From positions 2,294,001 through 2,358,000 of the forward strand of contig NZ_CP076643.1 in NCBI RefSeq assembly GCF_019226825.1: a stretch of 64,000 bases of DNA. Direction: 5' to 3'. The notes under the pieces are model-generated. The model ran no database searches. It was not told the DNA's origin and was given only the letters and a program-made list of their open reading frames with translations. This document shows, piece after piece, positions 19,047 through 29,581 of this stretch (its first letter is position 1; each line of letters opens with the position of its first letter). Position numbers and translations under genes: made by a program. This DNA is from Vibrio ostreae. Lineage in GTDB: Bacteria; Pseudomonadota; Gammaproteobacteria; Enterobacterales; Vibrionaceae.

Positions 19047-20178
19047 CAATCTGCACATTCGCCAGTGAACCGCCGGACAGCGCAGAACCCTCTGTGCCCG
19101 AGCGGGTTTTGAGCATCAGACGCAGATCATTGGCCGAATCGGCACTGTGCAGCGCTTCCTGCTCATCGATTTTATCCTCTGCCACCAGCTGGTACAGCGC
19201 CTGATCAAAGGTCTGCATGCCGTTTTCACGTGATTTGGCCATGGTCGCTTTCAGTTCATGCAGATCGCCGCGCCGGATAAGATCCGCCACGCGCGGACTG
19301 TTGAGCAATATTTCAAACACCCCGTGCCGCCCCTGACCCTGTTTATCCGCCAGCAATTGCTGCGCGATAATCCCTTGCAGGTTGAGCGACAGATCAAACA
19401 GAAACTGCTCGCGGCGCTCTTTGCTGACCAGATGTAAAATGCGCTCCAGCGCCTGGTTGGCATTATTAGCGTGCAGGGTAGCCAGACACAGATGGCCGGT
19501 TTCGGCAAAGGTCATGGCGTATTCCATCGTCTCACGTGTGCGGATCTCCCCGATGACGATCATGTCCGGCGCCTGACGCAGCGAGTTTTTCAGCGCCACT
19601 TCAAAACTGTCGGTATCCAGGCCGACTTCACGCTGGGTCACGATACTGCGCTGATGGGGATGAACGAACTCAATCGGATCTTCCACGCTGAGGATATGCC
19701 CGCTGCGCTCGGCATTGCGATAGCCGGTCATCGCCGCCAGGGTGGTCGACTTACCGGAGCCGGTCGCCCCCACTACCAGCACCAGGCCGCGCTTGGCCAG
19801 TGCCAGATCTTTCAGTACCGGCGGCAAATCGAGCTGCTCAAAGGTCGGGATGTCGGTTTCGATGCGGCGGATCACCGCGCCCGGCTGCTCGCGCTGCATA
19901 AAAGCACTGACCCGGAAACGGCCAAAGTCACGCACCAGGGCAAAATTAGCTTCATGGCTGGCGGTAAACTCTTGCTGGCGGGCACTGTCCATCATCGCAT
20001 CCAGCAGTTGCCCGACCTGAGCCGAGCCAAGTGCACTGCCCTCAGCCTCCAGTGCGCCGTTGACCCGGTACAGCAGCGGCGCGCCGACCGTGATATAGAT
20101 ATCGGACGCTTTACGCGTCACCATGCCCTGCAGGCACTCATCGAGTTGCATCATGCTCTCTTTATCCTGATTACTCAT
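19036..20178 (-). CDS. pilU: Type IV pilus retraction accessory ATPase PilU
   Basis: Hexameric cytoplasmic ATPase that assists PilT in pulling back type IV pili, supporting twitching and DNA uptake. The 380-residue protein has the Walker A GATGSGKST, the Asp box GHILSVEDPIEF, the Walker B DMIVIGEIRTRETME and the His box AETGHLCLATLHANN, as in PilT. It lies 18 bp after pilT and has the longer, Ser/Gly-rich C-terminal tail (SGTEGSALSGGS) usual for PilU. The tail end overlaps the 15-bp tandem repeat. Confidence 0.95.
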   Translation of the reverse strand: MSNQDKESMMQLDECLQGMVTRKASDIYITVGAPLLYRVNGALEAEGSALGSAQVGQLLDAMMDSARQQEFTASHEANFALVRDFGRFRVSAFMQREQPGAVIRRIETDIPTFEQLDLPPVLKDLALAKRGLVLVVGATGSGKSTTLAAMTGYRNAERSGHILSVEDPIEFVHPHQRSIVTQREVGLDTDSFEVALKNSLRQAPDMIVIGEIRTRETMEYAMTFAETGHLCLATLHANNANQALERILHLVSKERREQFLFDLSLNLQGIIAQQLLADKQGQGRHGVFEILLNSPRVADLIRRGDLHELKATMAKSRENGMQTFDQALYQLVAEDKIDEQEALHSADSANDLRLMLKTRSGTEGSALSGGSLANVQIDMD

Positions 20179-20196
20179 AAACGCTCAGTCAGCTGC

Positions 20197-21234
20197 TTAA
20201 AACCCAGCAATATCGGTGGCGATTTTTTGCTGCACTTCAGCCTGATCCACCAGCCCTTTCGCCAGCAGCTGCTTGGCATTCTGCTCCATGGTCTGCATGC
20301 CGTGCATGGCACCGGTCTGGATAATCGAGTACATCTGCGCCACTTTATCCTCGCGGATCAAGTTACGGATCGCCGGTGTGGCCAGCATCACCTCATGACA
20401 GGCCACCCGGCCGCCCCCGACCCGTTTGAGCAGCTTCTGGGCGATCACCGCGCGCAGTGACTCCGACAGCATGGAGCGCACCATAGATTTATCATTGCCG
20501 GGGAAGACATCGATAATCCGGTCGATGGTTTTCGCCGCCGAGCTGGTGTGCAGGGTACCAAACACTAAGTGGCCGGTTTCTGCGGCGGTCAGCGCCAGGC
20601 TGATAGTCTCCTGGTCACGCAGCTCACCAACCAGAATCACATCCGGATCCTCACGCAGCGCGCTGCGCAGCGCATTTTTAAAGCTATGGGTATCGCGGTG
20701 CACTTCACGCTGGTTAATCAGGCATTTATTGTTGCTATGGACAAACTCGATCGGGTCTTCAATGGTCAGGATATGTTTATTATGGTGGGCATTGATGTAA
20801 TCCACCATCGCCGCCAGTGTGGTCGATTTACCGGAACCGGTCGGGCCGGTGACCAGCACCAGGCCTTTCTCATAGTTGGCGATTTTACTGAAGATCTCCG
20901 GCGCTTCCAGCTGCTCTAAACTTGGAATCGTGGTCGGGATGGTCCGCAGCACCGCTGAGGCACCACGCGCCTGATGAAATGCGTTGACCCGGAAACGGCC
21001 GACCGACGGCAGTTCAAAGGAAAAGTCCACTTCGAGCCGTTCTTCATACTCGCTGCGCTGGGCATCGTTCATAATTTCAAAAATTAATCGATGCACGTCA
21101 GCATGGCTAAAAGCAGGCACACCAAGCTTTCTCACCTCGCCGTCGATGCGAACCATCGGAGGAACGCCTGCAGAAAGATGTAGATCTGACGCATTATGTT
21201 TTACACTAAATTCCAGTAATTCAGAGATATCCAT
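20197..21234 (-). CDS. pilT: Type IV pilus retraction ATPase PilT
   Basis: Motor ATPase for pilus retraction. The 345-residue protein starts MDISELLEFSVKHNASDLHLSAGVPPM, the conserved PilT N-terminal domain. It has Walker A GPTGSGKST, EDPIEFVHSN, Walker B VILVGELRDQETI and the AIRNLIRE segment typical of retraction ATPases. It is divergent from yggS with only 40 bp between start codons, so the promoters must overlap, and it is followed by pilU, presumably as an operon. Confidence 0.97.
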   Translation of the reverse strand: MDISELLEFSVKHNASDLHLSAGVPPMVRIDGEVRKLGVPAFSHADVHRLIFEIMNDAQRSEYEERLEVDFSFELPSVGRFRVNAFHQARGASAVLRTIPTTIPSLEQLEAPEIFSKIANYEKGLVLVTGPTGSGKSTTLAAMVDYINAHHNKHILTIEDPIEFVHSNNKCLINQREVHRDTHSFKNALRSALREDPDVILVGELRDQETISLALTAAETGHLVFGTLHTSSAAKTIDRIIDVFPGNDKSMVRSMLSESLRAVIAQKLLKRVGGGRVACHEVMLATPAIRNLIREDKVAQMYSIIQTGAMHGMQTMEQNAKQLLAKGLVDQAEVQQKIATDIAGF

Positions 21235-21274
21235 TTAATTTTCCTATGGTCAACAGACCCAAATAAGTCCGGCT

Positions 21275-21985
21275 ATGAGTAGTATTCAACAAAATCTTGA
21301 ACTTATCACGGCGCAGATCGCAAGCGCACAACAAAAGTGTGGTCGCGCTCCAGGCTCAGTGCAACTTCTGGCAGTGAGCAAGACTAAACCGGTTGAAGCC
21401 ATTCTGGAAGCTGCCGCGGCAGGCCAGCGCAGCTTTGGTGAAAACTATGTCCAGGAAGGCTGCGATAAAGTGCAGTTTTTCGCCACCCAACATCCTGAGC
21501 TCGATCTGGAATGGCATTTTATCGGCCCGCTGCAATCCAATAAAACCCGCCTGATTGCCGAGCACTTTGACTGGATGCACACCATTGACCGCGCCAAGAT
21601 TGCCCAACGCCTCAGTGAACAGCGTCCGGCCCATCTGCCGCCGCTGCAGGTGCTTATCCAGGTGAATACCAGTGGTGAAACCTCTAAGTCCGGCATCAGT
21701 GCGCAGCAATTATTTCCGCTCGCGGAATTGATTTCTACTCTGCCGGGCCTCACGTTAAGAGGATTGATGTCAATTCCGGAGAACGTCACCGACTATCAGT
21801 CGCAGTTGGCCGCCTTTCAGCAACTGGCCGCGTTAAAACAGCAACTGGCGGACAAGTTTGACGGCATTGATACCCTGTCGATGGGCATGAGCGGCGATAT
21901 GGACGCGGCAATTGAAGCCGGCAGTACCATTGTGCGCATCGGTACCGCGATTTTTGGTCAGCGCGATTACAGCCAGAAAGGGTAA
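21275..21985 (+). CDS. yggS: Pyridoxal phosphate homeostasis protein (YggS family)
   Basis: PLP-binding protein of the alanine racemase N-terminal fold that keeps free PLP in balance. The 236-residue protein contains the PLP-lysine motif LLAVSKTKP (Lys near residue 36), FGENYVQEG, HFIGPLQSNKTR and LSMGMSGDMDAAI, all family hallmarks. It is the first gene of the plus-strand run yggS, proC, yggT, yggU, DUF4426, rdgB, hemW. Confidence 0.96.
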   Translation: MSSIQQNLELITAQIASAQQKCGRAPGSVQLLAVSKTKPVEAILEAAAAGQRSFGENYVQEGCDKVQFFATQHPELDLEWHFIGPLQSNKTRLIAEHFDWMHTIDRAKIAQRLSEQRPAHLPPLQVLIQVNTSGETSKSGISAQQLFPLAELISTLPGLTLRGLMSIPENVTDYQSQLAAFQQLAALKQQLADKFDGIDTLSMGMSGDMDAAIEAGSTIVRIGTAIFGQRDYSQKG

Positions 21986-22196
21986 TCCGCGCCGTGATCC
22001 AGGGTGTGGTTAACGTACCATTTGCCGCACCGTTTTACCGTCTGTAACGATTTAAGCGGGTGCACCGCGCAGACAGACTGTACCCTAAGTCATCAGTCTG
22101 GTTGTGACACGAATTTGGAACTCAGGTCTGCGGCTCTGAGCCGGTATCGGCCGATATCAGCACAGGTCAGCAGCCACAATATTGGACAAGAGAAGC

Positions 22197-23015
22197 ATGG
22201 AACAAAGAACCGTCGCCTTTATCGGCGCAGGAAACATGGCACACGCCATCATCGCAGGTTTGGTCAGCAGCGGCTATCCGGCGCAGAGCATCATTGCCAC
22301 CGCACCTTCTGAAACCCGCCGCCTGCCGCTGGAGCAGAACTATGGTATCCGCACCAGCAGTGACAACCTGGCGGCGGCTAGCGAAGCCGATGTGGTGGTG
22401 CTGGCAGTCAAACCGCAGCTGATGGCTGAGGTTTGTAAGCCGCTGCAGGCGATCGATTTTTCCGGCAAGCTGGTGATTTCGATTGCGGCTGGTGTGTCGG
22501 CGGCGCGTCTCAATGAGATGCTGGCAACGCAACTGCGTCTGGTGCGCGTCATGCCAAACACCCCTTCGCTGGTGAACCGCGGTATGGCCGGTCTGTTTGC
22601 GACTCCGCAGGTGGCCGAGCAGGATAAAGTGTTCACCGCAGAGCTGATGCGCGCCGTGGGTGAAGTATGCTGGGTGGAACAAGAGTCAGGCATTAACAGC
22701 GTGATTGCTGCGGCAGGCAGTGCCCCGGCCTATTTCTTCCTGTTTATGGAAGCAATGCAGGCTGAAGCGATAGCCCAAGGCTTTGACGCGGCAACCGCGC
22801 GTCTGCTGGTGCAGCAGTCAGCGCTCGGCGCTGCGGAGATGGTTAAAGCCAATCCGCAGATTGAACTGTCGACCCTGCGTGAGCAGGTGACCTCGAAAGG
22901 CGGCACCACCGCCGAAGCCATCCGCACTTTCAATGAGCATCAGCTCAGTGAGATTGTCGCGCAAGCGATGCGCGCTGCCGTGAGCCGCGCACAAGAGATG
23001 GAAAAATTATTTTAA
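22197..23015 (+). CDS. proC: Pyrroline-5-carboxylate reductase
   Basis: NAD(P)H-dependent last step of proline synthesis. The 272-residue protein has the Rossmann FIGAGNMAHAII at the N-terminus, VLAVKPQ, the RVMPNTP motif and the C-terminal SKGGTTAEAI. I start at MEQRTVAF because AAGAGAAG precedes it. The 211-bp gap from yggS shows no clear element. Confidence 0.97.
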   Translation: MEQRTVAFIGAGNMAHAIIAGLVSSGYPAQSIIATAPSETRRLPLEQNYGIRTSSDNLAAASEADVVVLAVKPQLMAEVCKPLQAIDFSGKLVISIAAGVSAARLNEMLATQLRLVRVMPNTPSLVNRGMAGLFATPQVAEQDKVFTAELMRAVGEVCWVEQESGINSVIAAAGSAPAYFFLFMEAMQAEAIAQGFDAATARLLVQQSALGAAEMVKANPQIELSTLREQVTSKGGTTAEAIRTFNEHQLSEIVAQAMRAAVSRAQEMEKLF

Positions 23016-23137
23016 TATTAACGATCGTTTCATTACCCTAGTGCACACTCAATACTTCCGCTGCCGCACCCGTGCCAGACAGTGGTAAATTGTGGCGTGT
23101 CAGACCCAACGATCATCCTACGCAGTAAGGGCAACCT

Positions 23138-23695
23138 ATGAATGCAATGAGTTTTTTAATCTCCACCCTGTTTGATCTTTATATCATGGTCGTGATTCTT
23201 AGAATCTGGCTGCAGGCAGCGCGTGCTGATTTCTACAACCCATTTTCCCAGTTTGTGGTAAAAGCGACCCAGCCGGTAGTCGGCCCGCTTCGCCGTGTTA
23301 TTCCATCCGTCGGCAGCCTGGATCTGGCCACGATCTTGTTCGGTTATGTGTTGTGTATTCTCAAATACGTTGCCCTGATCCTGATCGCCTCCGGCGGCAG
23401 TGTGGTATTCAGCGCTGACTTCCTGCTGCTTGGCCTGCTGTCGCTGATTAAAGCGGCCGGTGGCCTGCTGTTCTGGGTACTGCTGCTGCGCGCTATTCTG
23501 AGCTGGGTCAGCCAGGGTCGCAGCCCGGTGGAGTACGTGTTCCATCAGCTGACCGAGCCTATGCTGGCACCGATTCGCCGCGTGATCCCTGTGATGGGCG
23601 GTTTTGACCTCAGCGTACTGGTGCTGTTCATTGTGCTGCAGTTTGCTAACTTCCTGATGGGCGACTTTATCGGTCCTATCTGGTATCAGCTATAA
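23138..23695 (+). CDS. yggT: YggT family membrane protein
   Basis: Integral membrane protein with two YGGT repeats, of unsettled function (linked to osmotic stress tolerance in E. coli). The repeats are visible as [37 protein letters not shown] and, later, [26 protein letters not shown]...PIRRVIP, each next to hydrophobic segments. 185 residues. The stop overlaps the yggU start (TAATG), indicating translational coupling. Confidence 0.93.
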   Translation: MNAMSFLISTLFDLYIMVVILRIWLQAARADFYNPFSQFVVKATQPVVGPLRRVIPSVGSLDLATILFGYVLCILKYVALILIASGGSVVFSADFLLLGLLSLIKAAGGLLFWVLLLRAILSWVSQGRSPVEYVFHQLTEPMLAPIRRVIPVMGGFDLSVLVLFIVLQFANFLMGDFIGPIWYQL

Positions 23696-23985
23696 TGAAA
23701 GCAGCCTGGTTTGACGGGGACGATCTGGTATTACGGCTGTATATTCAGCCCAAGGCCAGCCGTGACACAATTGTCGGCTTGCATGGCGATGAGCTCAAAG
23801 TGGCGATTACCGCCCCGCCGGTGGACGGCAAAGCCAACGCACATCTCAGTAAGTTCCTGGCAAAACAGTGTAAGGTAGCGAAAGGACTGATCGCGATAGA
23901 AAAAGGGGAGCTTGGCCGCCACAAACAAGTGCGCATCAGTGCTCCGGTCTGTCTGCCGCCGCCGGTTGCGGCACTGCTCAGTTAA
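23695..23985 (+). CDS. yggU: DUF167 family protein YggU
   Basis: Small 96-residue conserved protein of the DUF167 family, function unknown. It contains [18 protein letters not shown] and [18 protein letters not shown], the family's signature segments. Its ATG shares a base with the yggT stop. It is followed by a terminator, so the yggT-yggU unit probably ends here. Confidence 0.93.
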   Translation: MKAAWFDGDDLVLRLYIQPKASRDTIVGLHGDELKVAITAPPVDGKANAHLSKFLAKQCKVAKGLIAIEKGELGRHKQVRISAPVCLPPPVAALLS

Positions 23986-23995
23986 TTACATACTT

Positions 23996-24020
23996 CCCCA
24001 CCTTATGGTGGGGATTGTTT
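23996..24020 (+). terminator. Terminator after yggU
   Basis: Stem CCCCACC/GGTGGGG with a TTAT loop, followed by ATTGTTTTT. Confidence 0.8.
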
Positions 24021-24090
24021 TTAGAGCAGTGCCATTTGATCACCATCCCGAACCTGCGGACCGGGTGGGTCTTTTATGGAGAAAGCCCTT

Positions 24091-24555
24091 ATGCATCTGA
24101 AACATTCTCTGCGCCAGCTCAGCGCACGTCACTGGGCTCTGGGCCTGCTGCTGATGGCCATCGTGCTACCGGCCAGCGCACAACAACAGATCACGATAAA
24201 GGATATTGAGGTACACTACTCGGCGTTTAACTCGACCTTCCTCACGCCGCAAGTCGCCACGCAGTACCAGTTGACCCGTAATGGCTACTCGGCCATCCTC
24301 AACGTCAGCGTACTCGATACGGCCGCGCTGGGTAAACCGGCCACCGAGGCTAAGCTCTCCGGCCAGGCCAAGAACCTGATCGGCAACATACGTGAGCTGG
24401 AGTTTCGCGAGGTGAAAGAAGGCGATGCGATTTATTATCTGGCTGAATTTCCGATCAGTAACGAAGAAAACCTGACCTTTGACATTGACGTCAACGCCGG
24501 GATGAAAGGCGCCGGCAAGCTCAAATTCAGCCAAAAATTTTATGTAGAACCGTAA
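24091..24555 (+). CDS. DUF4426 domain-containing exported protein
   Basis: Predicted periplasmic protein of 154 residues with unknown function. It has a basic N-terminus, a hydrophobic core ([11 protein letters not shown]) and a signal-peptidase site after ASA. The mature part ([19 protein letters not shown], then a beta-rich domain) fits DUF4426, which in Vibrio-like genomes sits beside rdgB. I prefer the second ATG because GGAGAAAG is spaced correctly for it; that site falls inside the codons of the longer version. Confidence 0.85.
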   Translation: MHLKHSLRQLSARHWALGLLLMAIVLPASAQQQITIKDIEVHYSAFNSTFLTPQVATQYQLTRNGYSAILNVSVLDTAALGKPATEAKLSGQAKNLIGNIRELEFREVKEGDAIYYLAEFPISNEENLTFDIDVNAGMKGAGKLKFSQKFYVEP

Positions 24556-24572
24556 ACAAAATTGAGATAAGC

Positions 24573-25196
24573 ATGAACAAGATTGTATTGGCCACTGGCA
24601 ACCAGGGCAAAGTACGCGAAATGGCCGACCTGCTGGCCGAATTTGGTTTTGACGTGGTCGCACAAAGCGAATTTAACGTCTCTGACGTGGCAGAAACCGG
24701 CACCACCTTTATCGAAAACGCGATTATCAAAGCGCGTCACGCCGCCAAAGAGACCGGTATGGCGGCGATTGCTGATGACTCAGGCCTGGAAGTGGATTAC
24801 CTGGCCGGTGCGCCGGGTGTCTATTCTGCCCGTTACGCAGGTGTTGGCGCGACCGATGCCGACAATCTCAATAAGCTGCTTGAGGCGATGCAGGGCGTAC
24901 CGCAGGAGCAGCGCACGGCGCGTTTCCACTGCGTGCTGGTAATGATGCGTCACGCTGACGACCCAACACCGCTGGTGTGCCACGGTAAGTGGGAAGGGCG
25001 TATTCTGGAGCAGGCTCAGGGCAGTAACGGTTTTGGCTATGATCCTGTGTTCTTTGTACCGCAAGAGAACTGCGCTTCGGCAGAGCTTGAACCGGCGCGT
25101 AAGAAGCAGCTGTCACACCGTGGGCAGGCATTGCACAAGCTGTTTCAGGCGATTGAAGAACAAAAGCAGTTTGCCATTGAAGAGCAGAAGCTGTGA
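24573..25196 (+). CDS. rdgB: dITP/XTP pyrophosphatase
   Basis: House-cleaning nucleotidase that hydrolyses dITP, ITP and XTP to monophosphates, keeping hypoxanthine and xanthine out of DNA. The 207-residue protein has [15 protein letters not shown] at the N-terminus, the metal-binding [17 protein letters not shown] and the C-terminal [10 protein letters not shown] and [13 protein letters not shown]-terminal extension rich in Glu/Lys/Gln ([14 protein letters not shown]) includes an imperfect duplication of about 7 residues. The TGA overlaps the hemW ATG. Confidence 0.96.
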   Translation: MNKIVLATGNQGKVREMADLLAEFGFDVVAQSEFNVSDVAETGTTFIENAIIKARHAAKETGMAAIADDSGLEVDYLAGAPGVYSARYAGVGATDADNLNKLLEAMQGVPQEQRTARFHCVLVMMRHADDPTPLVCHGKWEGRILEQAQGSNGFGYDPVFFVPQENCASAELEPARKKQLSHRGQALHKLFQAIEEQKQFAIEEQKL

Positions 25197-26374
25197 TGTT
25201 AACTCCTCCGGCGCTGAGCCTGTATGTGCACATTCCGTGGTGCGTGCAGAAATGCCCGTACTGCGACTTTAACTCGCACGCCCTGAAAAATGATATTCCG
25301 GAAGATGAGTATATTGATGCCCTGCTGGAAGATCTCGATACCGATATTGAGCGTTATCAGCTCAATCAGGCCCCGCGCCCGCTGCATTCGATTTTTATCG
25401 GCGGCGGTACGCCAAGCCTGATTTCAGCCGAAGGCATCGGCCGACTGCTGCGCGGGATTGAAGCACGGATCCCGTTTCAGCCGGAGATCGAAATCACCAT
25501 GGAAGCCAACCCGGGCACGATTGAAGCCGAGCGTTTTGCCGGCTACCGCAGCGCGGGCGTGACCCGGATTTCGATTGGGGTGCAGAGCTTTGAGCCGGAG
25601 AAACTGACCCGCCTCGGCCGCATTCATGGTCAGGCTGAAGCGGTCAATGCCGCCAAACTGGCGCACCAGATTGGCCTCAACAGCTTTAACCTTGATCTGA
25701 TGCACGGCCTGCCGGATCAGAGCCTGGAGCAGGCGCTGGCTGATCTTGACCGCGCGATCGAGCTCGATCCACCGCACCTGTCCTGGTATCAGCTCACCAT
25801 CGAGCCCAATACGCTGTTTTACTTTAAGCCGCCAACCCTGCCGGATGATGATGCGCTGTGGGATATTTTTGATCTCGGCCATCACAAGCTGACCGAGGCC
25901 GGTTATGTACAGTATGAGATCTCCGGTTACAGCAAACCGGGTTATCAGTGCCAGCACAACCTCAACTACTGGCGTTTTGGTGATTATCTGGGTATCGGCT
26001 GCGGCTCGCACGGCAAGCTCAGTTTCAGTGATGGCCGCATCGTACGGACCACTAAGGTGAAGCATCCGCGCGGTTATCTGGCGGCCTATCAGAATCTGAC
26101 CAAGCCGTATCTGGATAACGAGCAGCTGGTGGCCGATATCGATCGTCCGTTCGAGTTCTTTATGAACCGTTTCCGTTTGATCGAGCCGTGTCCGAAAGCT
26201 GACTTCACCGCCACCACCGGCCTGCCGCTCAGTGTGATTGAACCTACCCTCAACTGGGCGTTGCAGCAGGGCTATCTGAGTGAGGATGCCACCCACTGGC
26301 AGATCACCGAGAAAGGTAAACTGTTCTTAAACGATCTGCTGGAAGCCTTTATGGCGGAAGAAGAAGACGAGTAG
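25196..26374 (+). CDS. hemW: Radical SAM heme chaperone HemW
   Basis: Formerly annotated as an oxygen-independent coproporphyrinogen oxidase; HemW binds heme and a 4Fe-4S cluster and delivers heme. The radical SAM motif CVQKCPYC is at about residues 17-24, with the extra aromatic/Asp residues expected after it, and GGGTPSL follows. 392 residues, family length. The ATG overlaps the rdgB stop (TGATG), so they are coupled; a GTG one codon earlier is possible. Confidence 0.95.
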   Translation: MLTPPALSLYVHIPWCVQKCPYCDFNSHALKNDIPEDEYIDALLEDLDTDIERYQLNQAPRPLHSIFIGGGTPSLISAEGIGRLLRGIEARIPFQPEIEITMEANPGTIEAERFAGYRSAGVTRISIGVQSFEPEKLTRLGRIHGQAEAVNAAKLAHQIGLNSFNLDLMHGLPDQSLEQALADLDRAIELDPPHLSWYQLTIEPNTLFYFKPPTLPDDDALWDIFDLGHHKLTEAGYVQYEISGYSKPGYQCQHNLNYWRFGDYLGIGCGSHGKLSFSDGRIVRTTKVKHPRGYLAAYQNLTKPYLDNEQLVADIDRPFEFFMNRFRLIEPCPKADFTATTGLPLSVIEPTLNWALQQGYLSEDATHWQITEKGKLFLNDLLEAFMAEEEDE

Positions 26375-26436
26375 CTTCCGTAGCTTGCTCACCTCATCGA
26401 GGTTATCTCAGCTGCTGTTCGTGAATGAGAAATAGC

Positions 26437-26464
26437 AAAAAGTCAGCCGATTGGCTGACTTTTG
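26437..26464. terminator. Bidirectional terminator between hemW and glsB
   Basis: Stem AAAAGTCAGCC/GGCTGACTTTT with a GATT loop. Confidence 0.9.
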
Positions 26465-26498
26465 TCTCTGCAGAGCGAATGATCACACTCCGGTGCAC

Positions 26499-27419
26499 TC
26501 AGAAGATAGAGCGGCCGATTCGCTGCGCCAGCAGCTCAAGTGCCCGAGTACCGGCCAGTGAGTTACCGCACGGATCCAGCTCCGGTGACCAGACCGCGAT
26601 GGTCATTTCGCCCGGCACGATAGCGATAATACCGCCGCCGACCCCGGATTTACCCGGCATGCCGACCCGGTAGGCAAACTCCCCGGCACCATCATACAGG
26701 CCACAGGTCGCCAGCAGCGCGTTGATCTGCTTACTTTGCGTGGCAGTGATCACCGGCTCGCCGGTATGCACCGACACGCCTTTATTGGCCAGATAACTGA
26801 ACATTTTCGCCAGCTCGACACAGCTCATTTTCAGCGCGCAGGCATGAAAATAGTTATTCAGTACCGGCAGCACTTCGTTGTCAAAGTTACCAAACGCACG
26901 CATCAGATAAGCGATGGCCGCGTTGCGGTCGCTGTGCATCATCTCCGACGCGGCGACCACTTTGTCATATACTAACTGCGCTTCGCCGCTCAGTTGGCGC
27001 GCGAACTCCAGCAGGCGCTGGCGCGGCGCCGACAAGCGGCTTTGCAGCAAATCGGCAATCACAATCGCCCCGGCGTTAATAAACGGGTTGCGCGGAATGC
27101 CCTTCTCCATTTCGAGCTGGATCAGCGAGTTAAACGCTTGTCCGGACGGCTCCTTGCCGACCCGGCGCCATAGCTCATCCGGCTGATACAGATTCATGGC
27201 CAGGGTCAGGCTGAGCGCTTTCGAGATCGACTGAATCGAGAAGCCCTCGTGCGCGTCACCGGCGGTGATCACGTCACCCTGATTGGTGTACACGGCGATA
27301 CCCAGCTTGTCATTCGGCACCTGTGCCAGGGCTGGTATGTAGTCTGCGACTTTTCCTTGTCCGATCAGTGGGCGAACTTCATCCAGGATGTCCGCCAGTA
27401 TGTCTGAGGTCGGTTTCAT
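26499..27419 (-). CDS. glsB: Glutaminase
   Basis: Serine-dependent glutaminase (beta-lactamase-like fold) that converts glutamine to glutamate and ammonia. The catalytic S-x-x-K is visible in [10 protein letters not shown] near residue 65, and [16 protein letters not shown]-type [15 protein letters not shown] and [14 protein letters not shown] further on. Started at [12 protein letters not shown] it has 306 residues; GAAG precedes that ATG, and the longer frame adds 31 non-conserved residues. Confidence 0.96.
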   Translation of the reverse strand: MKPTSDILADILDEVRPLIGQGKVADYIPALAQVPNDKLGIAVYTNQGDVITAGDAHEGFSIQSISKALSLTLAMNLYQPDELWRRVGKEPSGQAFNSLIQLEMEKGIPRNPFINAGAIVIADLLQSRLSAPRQRLLEFARQLSGEAQLVYDKVVAASEMMHSDRNAAIAYLMRAFGNFDNEVLPVLNNYFHACALKMSCVELAKMFSYLANKGVSVHTGEPVITATQSKQINALLATCGLYDGAGEFAYRVGMPGKSGVGGGIIAIVPGEMTIAVWSPELDPCGNSLAGTRALELLAQRIGRSIF

Positions 27420-27486
27420 GTCTTCAACTGTCTTGGTTGTTATTGTTGTTGATAGGATATGAGGTGCAGCCAGCTCAGGCTGCGCA

Positions 27487-27520
27487 GTCAAAAAAGCCAA
27501 CATTGCAGTCATGTTGGCTT
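27487..27520 (-). terminator. Terminator of trmB
   Basis: On the minus strand the stem AGCCAACAT/ATGTTGGCT is followed by T6. It lies between trmB and glsB, so they are separate transcripts. Confidence 0.85.
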
Positions 27521-27590
27521 CGTTTCACGTTATGCCCGGTCAGTATCAGTTGCCCGGTCTGGCTTGTCCAGCGTTAGCTGGCGGCCCAGA

Positions 27591-28310
27591 TTAACTGATG
27601 CGCTGAAATTTGATGTCCCACACACCGTGGCCGAGACGGTGGCCGCGCTGCTCAAATTTAGTCAGCGGACGATCCGCCGGACGCTCGACAAAATCGCCTT
27701 GCTGCGCGATGTTCTGGTAACCCGGCGCCTGATTCATCACTTCAATCATGTGCTCGGCGTAGTTTTCCCAGTCGGTCGCCATGTGGAAGATACCTTCACC
27801 CGGGATCAGCTTCTGACGCACCATCTCCGCGAACTCCAGCTGCACGATACGGCGTTTGTGGTGACGCTTCTTGTGCCACGGGTCCGGGAAGAACAGCTGC
27901 AGTGTCGTCAGGCTGCTGTCAGGAATCATATTGGCGAACACTTCCACCGCGTCGTGACACATCACGCGCAGGTTAGTCACCCCCGCCTCACGCGCCGAAG
28001 AGAGACACGCCCCCACACCCGGGCTGTGCACTTCGATACCGATGAAGTTTTTCTCCGGTGCATTCTTAGCCATCTCAACCAGAGAGGCGCCCATGCCAAA
28101 GCCAATTTCCAGTACCACAGGGTTGCTGTTACCAAATACCTCGCTCCAGTCCAACAGAGCATCCTGATAATCAATACCCATGGTTGGCCAACACTCTTTC
28201 ATCGCGGCTTCCTGACCTTTGGTCAGACGGCCTTCACGACGAACGAAACTGCGAATTTTACGCACAATTTTGCCGTCTTCAGTGAACTCATTTTTGGTTA
28301 CTTCAGTCAT
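27591..28310 (-). CDS. trmB: tRNA (guanine-N7)-methyltransferase
   Basis: Methylates G46 in the variable loop of tRNAs with SAM. The 239-residue protein has the SAM site [31 protein letters not shown] and the family [17 protein letters not shown]. The start [12 protein letters not shown] is chosen for GCAGG upstream. It is divergent from mutY, the usual neighbour pair in this group. Confidence 0.96.
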   Translation of the reverse strand: MTEVTKNEFTEDGKIVRKIRSFVRREGRLTKGQEAAMKECWPTMGIDYQDALLDWSEVFGNSNPVVLEIGFGMGASLVEMAKNAPEKNFIGIEVHSPGVGACLSSAREAGVTNLRVMCHDAVEVFANMIPDSSLTTLQLFFPDPWHKKRHHKRRIVQLEFAEMVRQKLIPGEGIFHMATDWENYAEHMIEVMNQAPGYQNIAQQGDFVERPADRPLTKFEQRGHRLGHGVWDIKFQRIS

Positions 28311-28504
28311 GGATATTGCCTGCTTAATTTTTACTCTCACTCAAAGGGCTTGTGATTATCCAAAGAATTGCTTTGGGTGCAAGTGTTATTGCTAACCAAA
28401 GAACCGCAAAGAGAGCGAAATAACCGCAAATATTGTCTGTTTTACTTCTGGTAAAATATGTGCTGCAATTTTGCCCCATTATTATTCTTAATACAGAGCA
28501 AGTC

Positions 28505-29560
28505 GTGACTCCTTTCGCTAAGGCTATTCTTACCTGGTATGACGCTTACGGGCGTAAAAACCTGCCGTGGCAACACAACAAAACCGCATACAGCGTCTGG
28601 CTGTCGGAAATTATGCTGCAACAGACTCAGGTTGCTACCGTGATCCCTTACTACCAGCGCTTTATGCAGCGCTTCCCGACCGTGACTGCGCTGGCCGCAG
28701 CCGAGCAGGATGAGGTGCTGCATCACTGGACCGGCCTTGGCTATTACGCCCGCGCGCGTAATCTGCACAAAGCCGCCAAGATTGTCGCCACCGAGTACGG
28801 CGGTGAGTTTCCGACCGACATCGAGCAGCTCAATGCCCTGCCCGGCATCGGCCGTTCGACTGCTGCCGCGATTTTGTCTTCGGTGTACAAACAGCCGCAC
28901 GCTATCTTAGATGGTAACGTCAAGCGTACCCTGGCACGCAGTTTTGCGGTCGAAGGCTGGCCGGGGCAAAAGAAAGTTGAGAATCAGTTGTGGCAACATG
29001 CCGAGCAGCACACTCCGGCCACCGATGTCGACAAATACAATCAGGCGATGATGGATATGGGCGCGATGATCTGTACCCGTTCCAAACCCAAATGCAGCCT
29101 GTGTCCGGTGATGGAGTTCTGCAGCGCATACCAGCAAGGCAACCCGCTCGACTATCCGGGCAAAAAGCCGAAGAAAGACAAACCGGTCAAAGAAACCTGG
29201 TTTGTCATGCTGCATCACGGTGAAGACGTGTGGCTGGAGCAACGGCCGCAAAGCGGGATCTGGGGCGGCCTGTTCTGCTTTCCGGAAACGGCCGATGCCG
29301 CGATTGAACACGCTCTGGATCAGCGCAGTATTGCTGATAAGCTGGTAGTAGCGAAAAAGACTTTAATCGCTTTTCGCCACACATTCAGCCATTATCACCT
29401 CGATATTACTCCGGTTTTGCTGGAATTATCCGCCAAACCCGACATCATCATGGAAGCGGACAAAGGTCTTTGGTATAACTTAAACCAACCTGAAGAAATC
29501 GGCTTAGCTGCCCCTGTAAAGCAGCTGCTGCAAAGTCTTCCATTTGAAATTCATGCATAA
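28505..29560 (+). CDS. mutY: A/G-specific adenine DNA glycosylase
   Basis: Base excision enzyme that removes adenine mispaired with 8-oxoguanine. I start at the GTG giving [22 protein letters not shown], which fits the family; the longer frame adds 24 unlike residues. The 351-residue product has the helix-hairpin-helix [17 protein letters not shown], the catalytic Asp region [12 protein letters not shown], and the 4Fe-4S cluster spacing C-x6-C-x2-C-x5-C ([17 protein letters not shown]). The C-terminal NUDIX-like domain recognises 8-oxoG. It is followed by yggX after 21 bp. Confidence 0.95.
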   Translation: MTPFAKAILTWYDAYGRKNLPWQHNKTAYSVWLSEIMLQQTQVATVIPYYQRFMQRFPTVTALAAAEQDEVLHHWTGLGYYARARNLHKAAKIVATEYGGEFPTDIEQLNALPGIGRSTAAAILSSVYKQPHAILDGNVKRTLARSFAVEGWPGQKKVENQLWQHAEQHTPATDVDKYNQAMMDMGAMICTRSKPKCSLCPVMEFCSAYQQGNPLDYPGKKPKKDKPVKETWFVMLHHGEDVWLEQRPQSGIWGGLFCFPETADAAIEHALDQRSIADKLVVAKKTLIAFRHTFSHYHLDITPVLLELSAKPDIIMEADKGLWYNLNQPEEIGLAAPVKQLLQSLPFEIHA

Positions 29561-29581
29561 AAAATTAAAGAGGAAGTCGTT

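Noticed and set aside
19471..20460. 329-residue plus-strand frame across pilU/pilT
   Set aside because: Shadow of two conserved ATPase genes on the other strand; crosses their boundary.
25424..26296. 290-residue frame antisense to hemW
   Set aside because: hemW is a clear conserved gene; the antisense frame has no recognisable domain or start site.
27459..28355. 298-residue frame antisense to trmB
   Set aside because: Shadow frame; includes the trmB terminator and shows no protein family features.
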